From positions 1 to 41,985 of IMG/VR virus record IMGVR_UViG_3300010149_000043: a DNA stretch of 41,985 bases; one strand, given 5' to 3'. The notes below the pieces were generated by a model that searched no databases, had not been told where the DNA came from, and was given only the letters and a program-made list of their open reading frames with translations. Below, piece by piece: positions 8,124 to 17,549 of this stretch (position 1 is its first letter; every line of letters starts with the position of its first letter). The translations under genes were made by a program, and so were the position numbers. This DNA is from a virus.

Positions 8124-9794
8124 ATGGAAATTTCATCTTTATTAGAAGATAATAATCCTTCCCAAAGAAATGCAGCGTTAAAAACTGTAAATAAATGGGA
8201 AAGAACCGGTCTCTTAGAAGGACTTAAGTCCGAGACCGAAAAAGCCGGAATGGCTCAACTTCTAGAAAACCAAGCAAGACAACTTGTAAAAGAAGCGTCT
8301 TCAACTGGTACAACAGAAGGATCAGAAGAATGGGCTGGTGTAGCACTTCCATTGGTAAGAAGAATCTTTGCTGAATTTGCAGCAAAAGAATTTGTTTCTG
8401 TACAACCAATGAACTTGCCATCAGGACTAGTATTTTATTTGGATTTCAAATACGGTACTGCACAACCTGGATTCGACGACGATAACGCAGATAATTTAGC
8501 ACAAACAGGTGAGCCTTTTGGACCACAAAGTGCAGCAGATTCTATGTTCGGTATAACTACTACAGAAAATGACCCATCAGGCGGTCTTTATGGTGCTGGT
8601 AGATTTGGATATTCAATCAATGAATTAGCAGTTACTGCTTCAGGTACTGTTTCAACTGCAACATCATCATCTGTAAATTATGATTCTGCATATACTGATA
8701 TTGCTGGATTTGGTGCTGCTGGTGGATACAGTATTGTTTCTGTACCATTATCATCATTATCTGGATCAGATTCTACTGCAGTAAGATCATTTATTTTATC
8801 AACTGCATCTGCAGGAACAGTAAATCAAATTAGTGCATTTACAAGATTAAATGATGCTAAGACACATGTTAACTTTGTAATTACTGGATCAGACGGATTA
8901 GCTCCAGCTGGAACTCGTGATTATATTGTAAAATATAGTGCTCAACCATCTGATATATCTAGAGGTGACTTCGAAGACTCAAATCCTTTCAAAGGATCTG
9001 GAGCTAACGGAATCAATCAAGGTACTGACATTGATATTCCAGAAGTAAATCTTGAAATGCAATCAGATCCTATAGTAGCTAAGACAAGAAAGTTAAAGGC
9101 TGTTTGGACTCCTGAATTTGCTCAAGATTTAAATGCATATCACTCAATTGACGCTGAAGCTGAATTAACTTCAATGTTAAGTGAATATGTATCAATGGAA
9201 ATTGATCTCGAAATCTTAGATATGTTAATTAACGGCGCTGTAACAACAGAATATTGGTCAGCTGTATCAAATCAATTCTTTGATGCTGCTAACAATAAAT
9301 TTGTTGGAAGAGATGTCCAAGGAGGCGGATATTATAATACGCAAGGAGAGTGGTTCCAAACTTTAGGAACTAAACTTCAAAAAGTATCTAACAAAATTCA
9401 CCAAAAAACATTAAGAGGTGGCGCTAATTTCTTAGTAACTAGTCCTGCTGTTGCAACTATCCTAGAATCTATTCCTGGATTTGCTGCTGACACAGACGGT
9501 AACAAAATGGAATTTGCTGCTGGTGTTCAAAAAATTGGTGCAATCAATAATAGATACACAGTATATAAAAACCCATACATGAAAGAGAACGTAATCCTTA
9601 TGGGATACAGAGGAGCTCAATTCCTTGAAACTGGTGCAGTATATGCTCCATATGTACCTCTAATCATGACTCCACTTGTATACGATCCTGTTAACTTCAC
9701 CCCAAGAAAAGGTGTAATGACAAGATATGCTAAGAAAATGGTAAGACCAGAATTCTATGGTAAAGTATATGTTGCTGGATTAAATTCTATTTAA
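8124..9794 (+). CDS. gp23: Major capsid protein (gp23-like)
   Basis: The HK97-fold subunit of the capsid lattice (556 aa; T4 gp23 is 521). The stretch VRRIFAEFAAKEFVSVQPM with NLPSGLVFYLDFKYG aligns with the corresponding T4 region (VRRAIPNL...VQPMNSPTGQVF). The N-terminal 57 residues are the helical propeptide that the prohead protease removes. The best match to the T4 cut after LTE65 is LVKE57, followed by ASST. Residues about 150-270, rich in Ser, Thr and Gly, look like an insertion or surface domain. The C-terminus (PEFYGKVYVAGLN) is typical. The gene is closed by a terminator. Confidence 0.95.
   Translation: MEISSLLEDNNPSQRNAALKTVNKWERTGLLEGLKSETEKAGMAQLLENQARQLVKEASSTGTTEGSEEWAGVALPLVRRIFAEFAAKEFVSVQPMNLPSGLVFYLDFKYGTAQPGFDDDNADNLAQTGEPFGPQSAADSMFGITTTENDPSGGLYGAGRFGYSINELAVTASGTVSTATSSSVNYDSAYTDIAGFGAAGGYSIVSVPLSSLSGSDSTAVRSFILSTASAGTVNQISAFTRLNDAKTHVNFVITGSDGLAPAGTRDYIVKYSAQPSDISRGDFEDSNPFKGSGANGINQGTDIDIPEVNLEMQSDPIVAKTRKLKAVWTPEFAQDLNAYHSIDAEAELTSMLSEYVSMEIDLEILDMLINGAVTTEYWSAVSNQFFDAANNKFVGRDVQGGGYYNTQGEWFQTLGTKLQKVSNKIHQKTLRGGANFLVTSPAVATILESIPGFAADTDGNKMEFAAGVQKIGAINNRYTVYKNPYMKENVILMGYRGAQFLETGAVYAPYVPLIMTPLVYDPVNFTPRKGVMTRYAKKMVRPEFYGKVYVAGLNSI
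8207..8238 (+). repeat. Nested inverted repeats inside the capsid gene
   Basis: CGGTCTC (8207-8213) and GAGACCG (8232-8238) flank TTAGAA and a perfect 12-base palindrome, GGACTTAAGTCC (8220-8231). It lies within codons for the propeptide, residues about 29-39. It can fold as an RNA hairpin or bind a dimeric protein as DNA. The function is unknown. Confidence 0.5.
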
Positions 9795-9826
9795 TAGTTA
9801 ATTATTAAATTAATTTAAACAATGAG

Positions 9827-9846
9827 AGGGATGATTCGTCATCCCT
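9827..9846 (+). terminator. Terminator after the major capsid gene
   Basis: An 8-bp stem, AGGGATGA (9827-9834) with TCATCCCT (9839-9846), is closed by a UUCG tetraloop and followed by TTCTTACTGTTTTG. The extra-stable tetraloop and the position after gp23 support a strong transcript end. Confidence 0.85.
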
Positions 9847-9859
9847 TTCTTACTGTTTT

Positions 9860-9874
9860 GATATTTATAATAAA
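9860..9874 (+). promoter_or_regulatory. Late-promoter-like motif
   Basis: GATATTTATAATAAA has the octamer at 9862-9869. It comes 14 bases after the terminator stem and ends 9 bases before the next ATG. It is the clearest terminator-to-promoter junction in the window. Confidence 0.55.
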
Positions 9875-9883
9875 AGAAGTACT

Positions 9884-10159
9884 ATGGCAGCCCCAAGAAC
9901 AAAATATTCAATACAAGCAAGAATAAGATATAAAGGTAATTTAGTTGACGTTTTAGATAGACTACGAGCTATACGTATGGTATTAATGGTTCATATAGAA
10001 CAAGATCTAGGTAAAGGAGCTGAATTAATAACAATGAAAGTTCTATCACCATATTCAGCTAAAAAAACGTTTCAAGCAATTCAACAGTTAAGCACAAAAA
10101 AAATTGAAACGTTAGAACAAATGCAATTATTAAATAGTACATTAACAAAATTAGAATAA
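9884..10159 (+). CDS. Small unknown protein before the neck genes
   Basis: 91 residues, basic at the N-terminus (AAPRTKYSIQARIRYKGN) with an alpha/beta look: strand-like SIQARIRYKG, helix NLVDVLDRLRAIRMVLMV, strand ELITMKVLSP, helix KKTFQAIQQLSTK. The regular beta-alpha-beta-alpha order suggests a small compact fold, but I do not recognise a family. It is the first gene of the unit that continues into the neck proteins, nine bases before gp13. A capsid- or neck-associated function would be guesswork from position. Confidence 0.8.
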   Translation: MAAPRTKYSIQARIRYKGNLVDVLDRLRAIRMVLMVHIEQDLGKGAELITMKVLSPYSAKKTFQAIQQLSTKKIETLEQMQLLNSTLTKLE

Positions 10160-10168
10160 GGATTATTA

Positions 10169-11395
10169 ATGGCAGATTATAGTGTAAATAAACCCATATG
10201 GCCTGGTAGCTCCTCGTTTACTACAGGATCTACTCCATTTGGATTTTTTGATAATGACGCAATGTTTCAATCACATGCAGATAGTTTTTCTAAGCATGCT
10301 GCACAAAACGTTGGTTATCCAATTATGGATGTTGAATTAATAGATATAAATTTTTATAATGCATTTGAATCTGCAGTTATAGAATATTCAAATCAAGTTA
10401 ATCAAGTTAATATTGCAAATAATTTATTAAATACATTAGGTATAAATACAGGATCTAGTTTTTTAACAGACAATTCATTTTCTGATACATTAATTGGTGG
10501 ATCATTATCATATATTACAAAATTATCAAAAACATATGGAACAGAAGCAGATTCAGGTGGAAACTTAAAATGGTTTTCTGCATCACTTGATGTTAATCCA
10601 GGTCAACAAACATATAGTATAAGAGCTGCCGTATCTAAAAGTTTAGGAATTGAATTAACAAATACAAGTTCTATAGAAATTAAAAGAGTATTACACACAG
10701 TTCCTCCAGCTATTATTAGATATTTTGATCCATTTGTTGGAACAGGGCTAGGCTCTCAAAATTTAATGGATGCCTTTGACTTTGGAGGATTTTCTCCGTC
10801 TGTAAATTTTATGTTAATGCCATTACATCAAGATTTATTAAGAATACAAACCATAGAATTTAATGATAGAATTAGAAAATCACATTTTTCATTTGAAATC
10901 CATGGAGATGATTTAAGATTATATCCAACGCCTGGAACAACAGGAACAGCAGCTACTCCATTCTATAAAAACGTTTGGTTTGAATTTATATTTGAAGATA
11001 AAAAAGCAGATGAAGCAGTACTATTCGGAAATACAGCAGCAATGAATAGTGTAGTATCAGATGGATCTAATATTCCATATACATATCAAAAATATTCTCA
11101 AATAAACGATGTAGGACGGTCTTGGGTATTTAGATATGGATCAGCACTAGTAAAAGAAATGTTAGGATATGTTCGAAGTAAATATTCAACAGTACCAATT
11201 CCAAATTCAGAAGTAACATTAAATGGATCTGATTTAGTAACACAAGGACAATCAGAAAAAGAAGCATTAATTACCCAATTAAGAGAATTTTTAGACAAAT
11301 TAACAAAAGAAAGTATGATGACAAGACAACAATCAGAAAATGATTCAATGAATGAAATATTGTCAAAAGTACCAACTAAAATATACGTAGGATAA
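10169..11395 (+). CDS. gp13: Neck protein (gp13-like)
   Basis: A head-completion/neck protein that, with gp14, closes the portal and provides the site for tail joining. The N-terminal segment GFFDNDAMFQSHADSFSKHA and then GYPIMDVELIDINFYNAFES closely matches the gp13 family pattern (GYPIMDVEL, then an aromatic helix with FE.AV.EY..QVN). At 408 aa it is longer than T4 gp13 (309), the extra being in the middle. The C-terminus carries the helix EALITQLREFLDKLTKE. The gp14-like start follows one base after the stop, so translation is coupled. Confidence 0.85.
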   Translation: MADYSVNKPIWPGSSSFTTGSTPFGFFDNDAMFQSHADSFSKHAAQNVGYPIMDVELIDINFYNAFESAVIEYSNQVNQVNIANNLLNTLGINTGSSFLTDNSFSDTLIGGSLSYITKLSKTYGTEADSGGNLKWFSASLDVNPGQQTYSIRAAVSKSLGIELTNTSSIEIKRVLHTVPPAIIRYFDPFVGTGLGSQNLMDAFDFGGFSPSVNFMLMPLHQDLLRIQTIEFNDRIRKSHFSFEIHGDDLRLYPTPGTTGTAATPFYKNVWFEFIFEDKKADEAVLFGNTAAMNSVVSDGSNIPYTYQKYSQINDVGRSWVFRYGSALVKEMLGYVRSKYSTVPIPNSEVTLNGSDLVTQGQSEKEALITQLREFLDKLTKESMMTRQQSENDSMNEILSKVPTKIYVG

Positions 11396-11396
11396 T

Positions 11397-11918
11397 ATGG
11401 CGTTATTTGGAACTCAACGAGATGCTAAATTTCTAGCATCGATTAATGCAGAATTATTAAATGCAATAGTTGACACTGAAATAGAATTCTACAAATTAAT
11501 TATTGAAGATTCAAATTCAAATATATATGGAGAGTCTGTTAATAAAACTTATTATAATTATATACTTATTCCGGCCTTAATCACAAAAGAAGGAAAAACT
11601 GGAGAAATGGATGATTATGGACATTCATATACAAGAACAGCACAATTTGGTATATCTAGAGATATTTTAGAAAAAGCATCATTTTATCCAGAAGTAGGAG
11701 ATATTATTAAATGGGACAATGAATTCTATGAACTAGATAACGTTGATGCTAATCAATATTTTGCTGGCAAGAATCCTGACACATGGGCTAATGGTAATAA
11801 GTTTGGATATAGTGTTTCTGTATTATGTGATGCTCATGTAACAAGACAAACTCCAACTAATATCAGAAAAATGAGATTTGGTATAACTGGAGACAATCAA
11901 TCATATAAAGGATTTTAA
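11397..11918 (+). CDS. gp14: Neck protein (gp14-like)
   Basis: 173 residues. The second half has the gp14 hallmarks: FYPEVGDIIKWDNEFYELDNV, then NQYFAGKNPDTW, then SVSVLCDAHVTRQTP. T4 gp14 is 256 aa, so this is a shorter version, as in many marine T4-like phages. It partners gp13 in the collar. Its start is immediately downstream of gp13, and its stop overlaps the start of the next gene (TAATG), so the three neck genes are coupled. Confidence 0.85.
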   Translation: MALFGTQRDAKFLASINAELLNAIVDTEIEFYKLIIEDSNSNIYGESVNKTYYNYILIPALITKEGKTGEMDDYGHSYTRTAQFGISRDILEKASFYPEVGDIIKWDNEFYELDNVDANQYFAGKNPDTWANGNKFGYSVSVLCDAHVTRQTPTNIRKMRFGITGDNQSYKGF

Positions 11919-13159
11919 TGTCTAGATATAGAAATTATAATATTGATAGAAAAATAGATAAACCAGATATTCGTAATACTGAATCTGTTAGAGATGATCA
12001 AACATTTGATAGATCTTCGCAAGTTCGTAGAGATGATGATCTAGTTAAAACTCCTAGAAGAACTGTATATAATATTGATTTTGCATTAAAATGGTATATT
12101 GAGAATATAATACAACCAAAAATTACTGGACCAGAAAATAATTTAATAGATGTTCCAGTTATATATTCAAATGCAGAAAAATGGGATAGTGTAAGAAGAT
12201 TAGGATATCTTCGTGACGAAAAAGGAATGTTACAATCTCCTTTAATAATATTGAAAAGAAATTCGTTACAAGAACGAGATCAATTAAAAAAATTAGATGT
12301 TAATCGATTTATTTCTGGTAATAGTATTATATATCGACAACAATATAACGCAAGAAATCAATATATAGATCAATTATATCCAATACCTAGTAAACAACGA
12401 GAACAATCTGCAGAAATGTATTCAATAAATATTCCAGAATATGTAGATGTCGAATATGATTTACTTATGTGGACAGATTTTACTACACAAATGAATGAAC
12501 TAGTAGAACAAATTATGCCATATGGTGGATTTGCTTGGGGGAATGAATCAAATAAATATAGAACTCATATAAGAACATTGAATTTTGAAACGGTTAATAC
12601 AGTTGGAAATGATAGACTAGTAAGATGTACTGCACCATTAACAGTAAATGGTACATTATTAGGAGAACAAGAATATAGATTATCAACAGTACAAAAGAAA
12701 TACTCTTTGAAAAAATTAGTATGGGAATTTGTAATTGATGTAGATGAAGATATATTCGGAACAGTAGAAGTTCCACAAGCTTTATTAGATGTAGAATCTA
12801 AAATTATAAGCGGAGGAAGAGTAGTAATTTCAAGAACGGGCGGAGGATCCCAATTAGTAATAGATGCAAACACAATGGAATATTTAACACAATTACAAGA
12901 AAAAACTGCTACGGTACAGAATGCAACAACTGTAACAGTTAATGATGCAGCAGGAACTAATCCAGTAACATTAACAGCTGCAACAAAAAAAGAATTTAAT
13001 ATTTATATCAACGGACAGTATATCGATAAAGCTTTGTATACATGGACTCCTACAACATCAAGTCCACAAACAATTGTTTTTGATACTGCTCAATTAGACT
13101 ATGAATTAGACTCTAACGATATAATTATAATAAATGGAAGATGGACTTTAAATCCATAA
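11918..13159 (+). CDS. gp15: Tail terminator/sheath stabiliser (gp15-like)
   Basis: 413 residues. The central part matches the gp15 pattern: IDVPVIYSNAEKWDSVRR, a LIILKRNSL strand, and then NIPEYVDVEYDLLMWTDFTTQMNELVEQIMPYGGFAWG (given as family features: a Tyr-rich strand, the MW-TDF turn and the helix ending in EQIMPY). In T4, gp15 caps the tail at its head-proximal end. The protein is longer than T4 gp15 (272). The first 45 residues are charged and probably disordered. The last 120, from about residue 290, look like an added beta domain (EFNIYINGQYIDKALYTW). It follows gp14 by overlap, the same order as T4 13-14-15. Confidence 0.75.
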   Translation: MSRYRNYNIDRKIDKPDIRNTESVRDDQTFDRSSQVRRDDDLVKTPRRTVYNIDFALKWYIENIIQPKITGPENNLIDVPVIYSNAEKWDSVRRLGYLRDEKGMLQSPLIILKRNSLQERDQLKKLDVNRFISGNSIIYRQQYNARNQYIDQLYPIPSKQREQSAEMYSINIPEYVDVEYDLLMWTDFTTQMNELVEQIMPYGGFAWGNESNKYRTHIRTLNFETVNTVGNDRLVRCTAPLTVNGTLLGEQEYRLSTVQKKYSLKKLVWEFVIDVDEDIFGTVEVPQALLDVESKIISGGRVVISRTGGGSQLVIDANTMEYLTQLQEKTATVQNATTVTVNDAAGTNPVTLTAATKKEFNIYINGQYIDKALYTWTPTTSSPQTIVFDTAQLDYELDSNDIIIINGRWTLNP

Positions 13160-13175
13160 ATAAACTATATATAAA

Positions 13176-13400
13176 ATGTCTAGAAGATTAAGAGGAAAAC
13201 AATTAGCAAAACATTTGCGATTAACAGGGTCATTAGCAATTTCTGGTTCAGGAAATACTTTACCTAATTCAGCATCATTATCAATTGATGGAGGAATAAA
13301 TAGAAGTGATTCAACAATAGGTCATTTATTAGGAAATTTTGACGCAGGATCATTTCATGACGATTTACCAACCCCTGAAACTAAAATAATAATACCATAA
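13176..13400 (+). CDS. Small fibre-like protein
   Basis: 74 residues. A basic N-terminus (SRRLRGKQLAKHLR) is followed by LTGSLAISGSG, the same 'TGSL-x-ISGS' phrase that recurs in the large fibre proteins downstream. It could be a short attachment or connector peptide of the fibre assembly, or the remnant of a longer fibre gene. There is no catalytic motif. It starts 16 bases after gp15. A promoter-like motif follows it. Confidence 0.65.
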   Translation: MSRRLRGKQLAKHLRLTGSLAISGSGNTLPNSASLSIDGGINRSDSTIGHLLGNFDAGSFHDDLPTPETKIIIP

Positions 13401-13418
13401 CGCTTTTCTATAAAATTT

Positions 13419-13433
13419 TATATTTATATTAAA
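13419..13433 (+). promoter_or_regulatory. Late-promoter-like motif before the fibre cassette
   Basis: TATATTTATATTAAA has the octamer at 13421-13428, 33 bases before the ATG of the first large fibre gene, with AAGGATT as ribosome binding site. Confidence 0.5.
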
Positions 13434-13461
13434 TAATAAATCAACTTAAGGATTACAATCA

Positions 13462-15963
13462 ATGTCACAAATTATTCAGCATCGAAGAGGTAGCTTAGCA
13501 AGTATTAAATCATTAAATACTAATGGACCAATTCATCGAGGAGAAATATTAGTAGCCACCGGTTCATTATATATATCATCAGGATCTTCTGATTCAGATA
13601 ATTATCATTTATCTGCTTCAATTTTCTTCGGAGGATCATTAACAACTGATGGGTCATCTAATTATAGACCACTTACACAAGTTATATCTGGATCTGGATT
13701 ACCTTCTGTAACAACAGGAACATATGGAAGAACATTAGATGGTATTTTATATATTAATACTGATGATAATAAATTATATAGATTAGTTGCAACAGCAGAC
13801 GCAAATCCTGCAACATCTGGAAACTTTACTGGATCACATCAATTAATATCTGGCGGAGGAGGCGGAGGATCATCCGATTATCCTTCAATAGGAACACCAG
13901 ATGATGGAACATATACTGATGGCGTATTTCCATTTACTGCTACTACAACAATAGCAAATGCAATCGATCAAATAAATGAAGTATTAAAAGTAATTGCTCC
14001 ATCTAGTCCACCAAATTATGAAGGATTGAGTTTTGCTGCTAGTGGAACTAAAACTGGAAAATTATCTTTTGGTGATAATCATGCTATATCTAGTTACACA
14101 AATGTTGGAGACAATATTGGTCAAACATATGGAGGATCTGATTATGCTAGTATACAAACAAAAGTACCAGCAACTGGATCATCACCAGCCGTTGTTTCAT
14201 CTGATAACACCGGTGGATTTAAAGGAATATATGGAGACGCTTCTTCAACTACAGGAACTGTCAATGATATTGCAACAAGAACAGGTAAAGGTAATCCTGC
14301 AGTAGGAGCTGGAGCATCTGGTGCATACAATCAATATGCAGTAGGTGATGGTCAATCTGGTGTATTAGCAATGTATTTGAATGGAGCATTATTTTTATCT
14401 GGGTCACTTTCTGGATCAGTTGCATCAATAACTAAAACTTCTGACAATTCATCCAATTTAACAATATCAGCAACACAAAGTGTATTTTTCAGCGACGGAA
14501 TACAAAAATTAGATGGAGCTGAATATAGAACATTTACATATTCAATTAATACGGCAGATATGAGAAATGGTCATAATTATATAACTGTTAGACATGAATT
14601 AGCAGGAAGTACAAGAACAGCAGCTAAACATGATTGGGTACATGATAATTTTGCAGGAACCATGACTGCTGATAGTAGTGCAACATCTTCATTAAGTGCT
14701 GCTCAAGGATTTGATGCATCAAAAATTCATAATGTATCTGGAATTAAATTTTATAGTGATGGATTTGAAGATACAATTGTTCAATCTTATACTTCTTCAT
14801 TCTCTGGAATATATCAAAATGTATATCCTAGTTCTGGTGGAATTACCATGACTGTTACAAATCAATCGATTAGTAATAGCACTAAAAAAATTCAAGGAAG
14901 TAAAATAGAAACATTAACTGGAACAGACGCAACAAGATTTCCAGATTTAGATGTAGTAAATTTTGCTACTACTACAGAAGATAGTAACATGACAATGTCA
15001 TTTGCTGCAACACCAACTATAACTACTAATATATTTCATTCACCTCCTGGAGGAGAAACATCTACTAGCGCTAGATGGAATTTTGGATCATCTGTTACTC
15101 CATTATTAAGAAGTGCATTAACACCATCTGTTATACCACATGAAAATAGATTCATGTATAATACATTAACATCAGGATCTACAGAAAATAACTTTGAAAC
15201 ATTTAGAGGAGAAAGATTTAGACAAGATTATGCAGCTGGTTCAATAGGAACGACTATTGGAGCTTGGACCTCAACTCAAAATTTAGCTGCAGCAGTAGGT
15301 GGAGAATTATATGCGACTCAATATAATAGCGGATTAAGTGCACCAGAACGAATTGGTAATAGTGGAGATTTTACCACATTTCACGGACCTTCAAGTCAAC
15401 CAAATTATACTACCGGAAATAGAGCAGCTGGAACTAGAAAATATGTTAGATTCTTTAAAAATACCGGTGGAGATGGAATAGGAAGTAAAAATTATTCAAT
15501 TCAAATATCTGTAGTAGGAACTGGAGATGCTGTTCTAGTAACAGATAATTCTAGTTTATTTACTACAAATTCTTCTAAATTTAGAATGTATTGGTTTAAT
15601 AGTAAAAGAAATACTAGTCCAACTGCATGGCTTGATGTTTTAGATGATACATATATTAATGGAGCTCAAATAAAAGCGTCTTTTGCAAATACTGATGGAA
15701 TAGAATGTCCTGGACAAGGTACCATGGGATCAAGATCTGGAAATATTTCATATACTGTAGCTACATCGAATTCACCAGGAGGCAATGTACAAGTACCAAA
15801 AGGAGTTGTAAAATTAGCCGGCGGTGCTTCAGATGGCGTAATTGCTCAAGATGATATAATAGGAATCATGATTGAGATTCCAGAAGGATTTACTCATCAT
15901 ATAGATGCAATTCGATTTAATTGGGGAACCTCTGAAACATTAATGGGAACATCTGCATTATAA
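13462..15963 (+). CDS. Large tail fibre/adhesin protein
   Basis: 833 residues, rich in Ser, Thr, Gly and Asn and poor in Cys, as in phage fibres and spikes. The N-terminal about 130 residues (HRRGSLASIKSLN, then HRGEILVATGSLYIS) resemble the fibre-attachment domain with the 'RRG...GE(I/L)' signature that also occurs in the 17080 gene. A glycine linker, SGGGGGGSS, near residue 133 separates it from a long beta-rich distal part. No catalytic residues were recognised. It is likely virion-exposed and involved in receptor binding. It is the first gene of a fibre cassette that lies between tail terminator and sheath, where T4 has gp3-16-17. Confidence 0.75.
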   Translation: MSQIIQHRRGSLASIKSLNTNGPIHRGEILVATGSLYISSGSSDSDNYHLSASIFFGGSLTTDGSSNYRPLTQVISGSGLPSVTTGTYGRTLDGILYINTDDNKLYRLVATADANPATSGNFTGSHQLISGGGGGGSSDYPSIGTPDDGTYTDGVFPFTATTTIANAIDQINEVLKVIAPSSPPNYEGLSFAASGTKTGKLSFGDNHAISSYTNVGDNIGQTYGGSDYASIQTKVPATGSSPAVVSSDNTGGFKGIYGDASSTTGTVNDIATRTGKGNPAVGAGASGAYNQYAVGDGQSGVLAMYLNGALFLSGSLSGSVASITKTSDNSSNLTISATQSVFFSDGIQKLDGAEYRTFTYSINTADMRNGHNYITVRHELAGSTRTAAKHDWVHDNFAGTMTADSSATSSLSAAQGFDASKIHNVSGIKFYSDGFEDTIVQSYTSSFSGIYQNVYPSSGGITMTVTNQSISNSTKKIQGSKIETLTGTDATRFPDLDVVNFATTTEDSNMTMSFAATPTITTNIFHSPPGGETSTSARWNFGSSVTPLLRSALTPSVIPHENRFMYNTLTSGSTENNFETFRGERFRQDYAAGSIGTTIGAWTSTQNLAAAVGGELYATQYNSGLSAPERIGNSGDFTTFHGPSSQPNYTTGNRAAGTRKYVRFFKNTGGDGIGSKNYSIQISVVGTGDAVLVTDNSSLFTTNSSKFRMYWFNSKRNTSPTAWLDVLDDTYINGAQIKASFANTDGIECPGQGTMGSRSGNISYTVATSNSPGGNVQVPKGVVKLAGGASDGVIAQDDIIGIMIEIPEGFTHHIDAIRFNWGTSETLMGTSAL

Positions 15964-15996
15964 AAAAATTAAAAATAAAAAAAAAGGAAATAAATC

Positions 15997-17076
15997 ATGC
16001 CAGTAGTATCGTCTACATTAACTGAAATTGCTATTAAGCGAATCTCCGGAAAAGCTCAAGCAAGTACTAAATTAGGAGTAAATCAAGAAGCAATTGGTTC
16101 AAATGTACAATCAGCAGCACAATCAGTATTTGGAGAAGCAGTTCCTAATAACCCTAGTAGAACATTATTTACCGCTCAAACAAATGCTGCGGGAAAACAA
16201 GTAGTTCAATATGTTAAATTTGAATTAAATCCTATAACAGAAGGATTTTTTGCTAATGATGCTGACGAAGCTTCTGCCGGCCCAACAACAAATCAACAAC
16301 ATTCATATGCTTTAAGATTAACAGGTTCATATGAATCAGAAACTGCAAATAATTTTTCAGGAAAAGGATCTGGAGTATTTGTTAATAATTCAATGCCATC
16401 TGGATCGGTAGGTAAACTTCAAATAGTTCCATCAAATTTATCAAGTATTTTAGGGGATGATAATCCATATGTTCCTAGAGTATCTGCATCAGCTGGAAAC
16501 AGAATAGGTCCTGCAGACGATGTAGATTGGTATCTAGATACATTTGCTGGAATATTATATGTACAAGATGCAGATTCAACAGTAGCTTCAATTGTTCCAA
16601 CATCAATTGACTGTTTTATATATACAGGAGATATGGTTGATACTGCATTAGCTAATGGCGGAGGTAGTGGAGGTGGAGGAAATGCTCAATTTATATCATC
16701 AGGATCAGTATCAGCTTCAATTAATGTAGGGTCTAATGATATATTTAAAATTACTAGTGGTTCAGATGATTTAGTTACATTATCAACTTCTGGAGGAGAA
16801 ACTAATTTCAATATTAATGGTAATTTAGTAGCAACTAGATACATAGTTTCATCTTCTGTAACATTTATGACTCAATCATTTTCTTCTGGTTCAACTATAT
16901 TTGGCGATTCATTTGATGATACTCATTTATTTACAGGATCATTATTTATTACTGGAAGTCAAACATTTACAACTATGAGTAATTCTAGCTATAATGAAAT
17001 TGCATATGTCTCAAAATCTGCAGATGGTAGAACAGAACTTAGATTTAGTCATGTTATAGATGGAGGCTCATTTTAA
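15997..17076 (+). CDS. Tail fibre/structural protein with Gly-rich hinge
   Basis: 359 residues. The first 215 form a structural domain with VKFELNPITEGFFAND and VDWYLDTFAGILYVQD. A hinge, NGGGSGGGGN, lies near residues 220-229. The last 130 residues are short beta repeats with FISSGSVSASINVGSND and LFITGSQTFT, typical of trimeric fibre shafts. An AAAAAAGGAAATAA ribosome binding site precedes the ATG. The 17080 gene starts three bases after its stop. It is probably part of the same fibre complex. The family is not recognised. Confidence 0.7.
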   Translation: MPVVSSTLTEIAIKRISGKAQASTKLGVNQEAIGSNVQSAAQSVFGEAVPNNPSRTLFTAQTNAAGKQVVQYVKFELNPITEGFFANDADEASAGPTTNQQHSYALRLTGSYESETANNFSGKGSGVFVNNSMPSGSVGKLQIVPSNLSSILGDDNPYVPRVSASAGNRIGPADDVDWYLDTFAGILYVQDADSTVASIVPTSIDCFIYTGDMVDTALANGGGSGGGGNAQFISSGSVSASINVGSNDIFKITSGSDDLVTLSTSGGETNFNINGNLVATRYIVSSSVTFMTQSFSSGSTIFGDSFDDTHLFTGSLFITGSQTFTTMSNSSYNEIAYVSKSADGRTELRFSHVIDGGSF

Positions 17077-17079
17077 ATA

Positions 17080-17454
17080 ATGTCAACTGGAAATGTAATA
17101 AGATTAAGAAGATCTACGACAGCTGGATCAACCCCGTTAGTAAATACTTTACAGGCAGGAGAACTATCAATTAATGTATATGATGGAAAATTATTCTTTA
17201 AAAGATCAAAAGATGGTAGTGATACAATAGAACAAATATTTACTACTGATACTTTTACTACTGGATCATTACAATTCAAACCAGATGATACAACCACAAA
17301 TATATTAGAAGTTCATGAAAATGATAGTACTTCAGCTTTGATAATAACATCTCAAAGTATAATGAATTTAAGAAAACAAGAAAGATTAACTCCTATCCCT
17401 TCTTCTGGAGGAATCATGTATTCCGGAAGCTCATTTTGGATAGGTATAGATTGA
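17080..17454 (+). CDS. Short fibre protein with phage-tail attachment domain
   Basis: 124 residues. The N-terminus has VIRLRRSTTAGSTP and then LQAGELSINVYDGKLFFKRS, the well-known fibre domain pattern 'LRRxT...L..GEL.IN..DGKLF.K' seen at the N-terminus of many marine-phage tail fibres. The rest is short beta strands ending in SGSSFWIGID. Alone it is too short to be a full fibre, so it may cap or connect others. It begins three bases after the previous gene and ends the transcription unit. A promoter-like motif follows. Confidence 0.72.
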   Translation: MSTGNVIRLRRSTTAGSTPLVNTLQAGELSINVYDGKLFFKRSKDGSDTIEQIFTTDTFTTGSLQFKPDDTTTNILEVHENDSTSALIITSQSIMNLRKQERLTPIPSSGGIMYSGSSFWIGID

Positions 17455-17474
17455 TTGTGTTTTTTTAATATAAC

Positions 17475-17489
17475 AATATTTATATATAG
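17475..17489 (+). promoter_or_regulatory. Late-promoter-like motif
   Basis: AATATTTATATATAG has the octamer TATTTATA at 17477-17484, 65 bases before the next ATG (17550). The intervening leader is almost pure A/T, with AAAGGAATTAAAA as ribosome binding site. Confidence 0.45.
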
Positions 17490-17549
17490 TATAAAGTATA
17501 CATAATATAATAAAATAAAAATATAATAAATTAAATAAAAGGAATTAAA

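Noticed and set aside
14033-14305. Second + strand frame inside the first large fibre gene
   Set aside because: Leu/Gln-rich shadow of the fibre codons in another frame, without a start signal.
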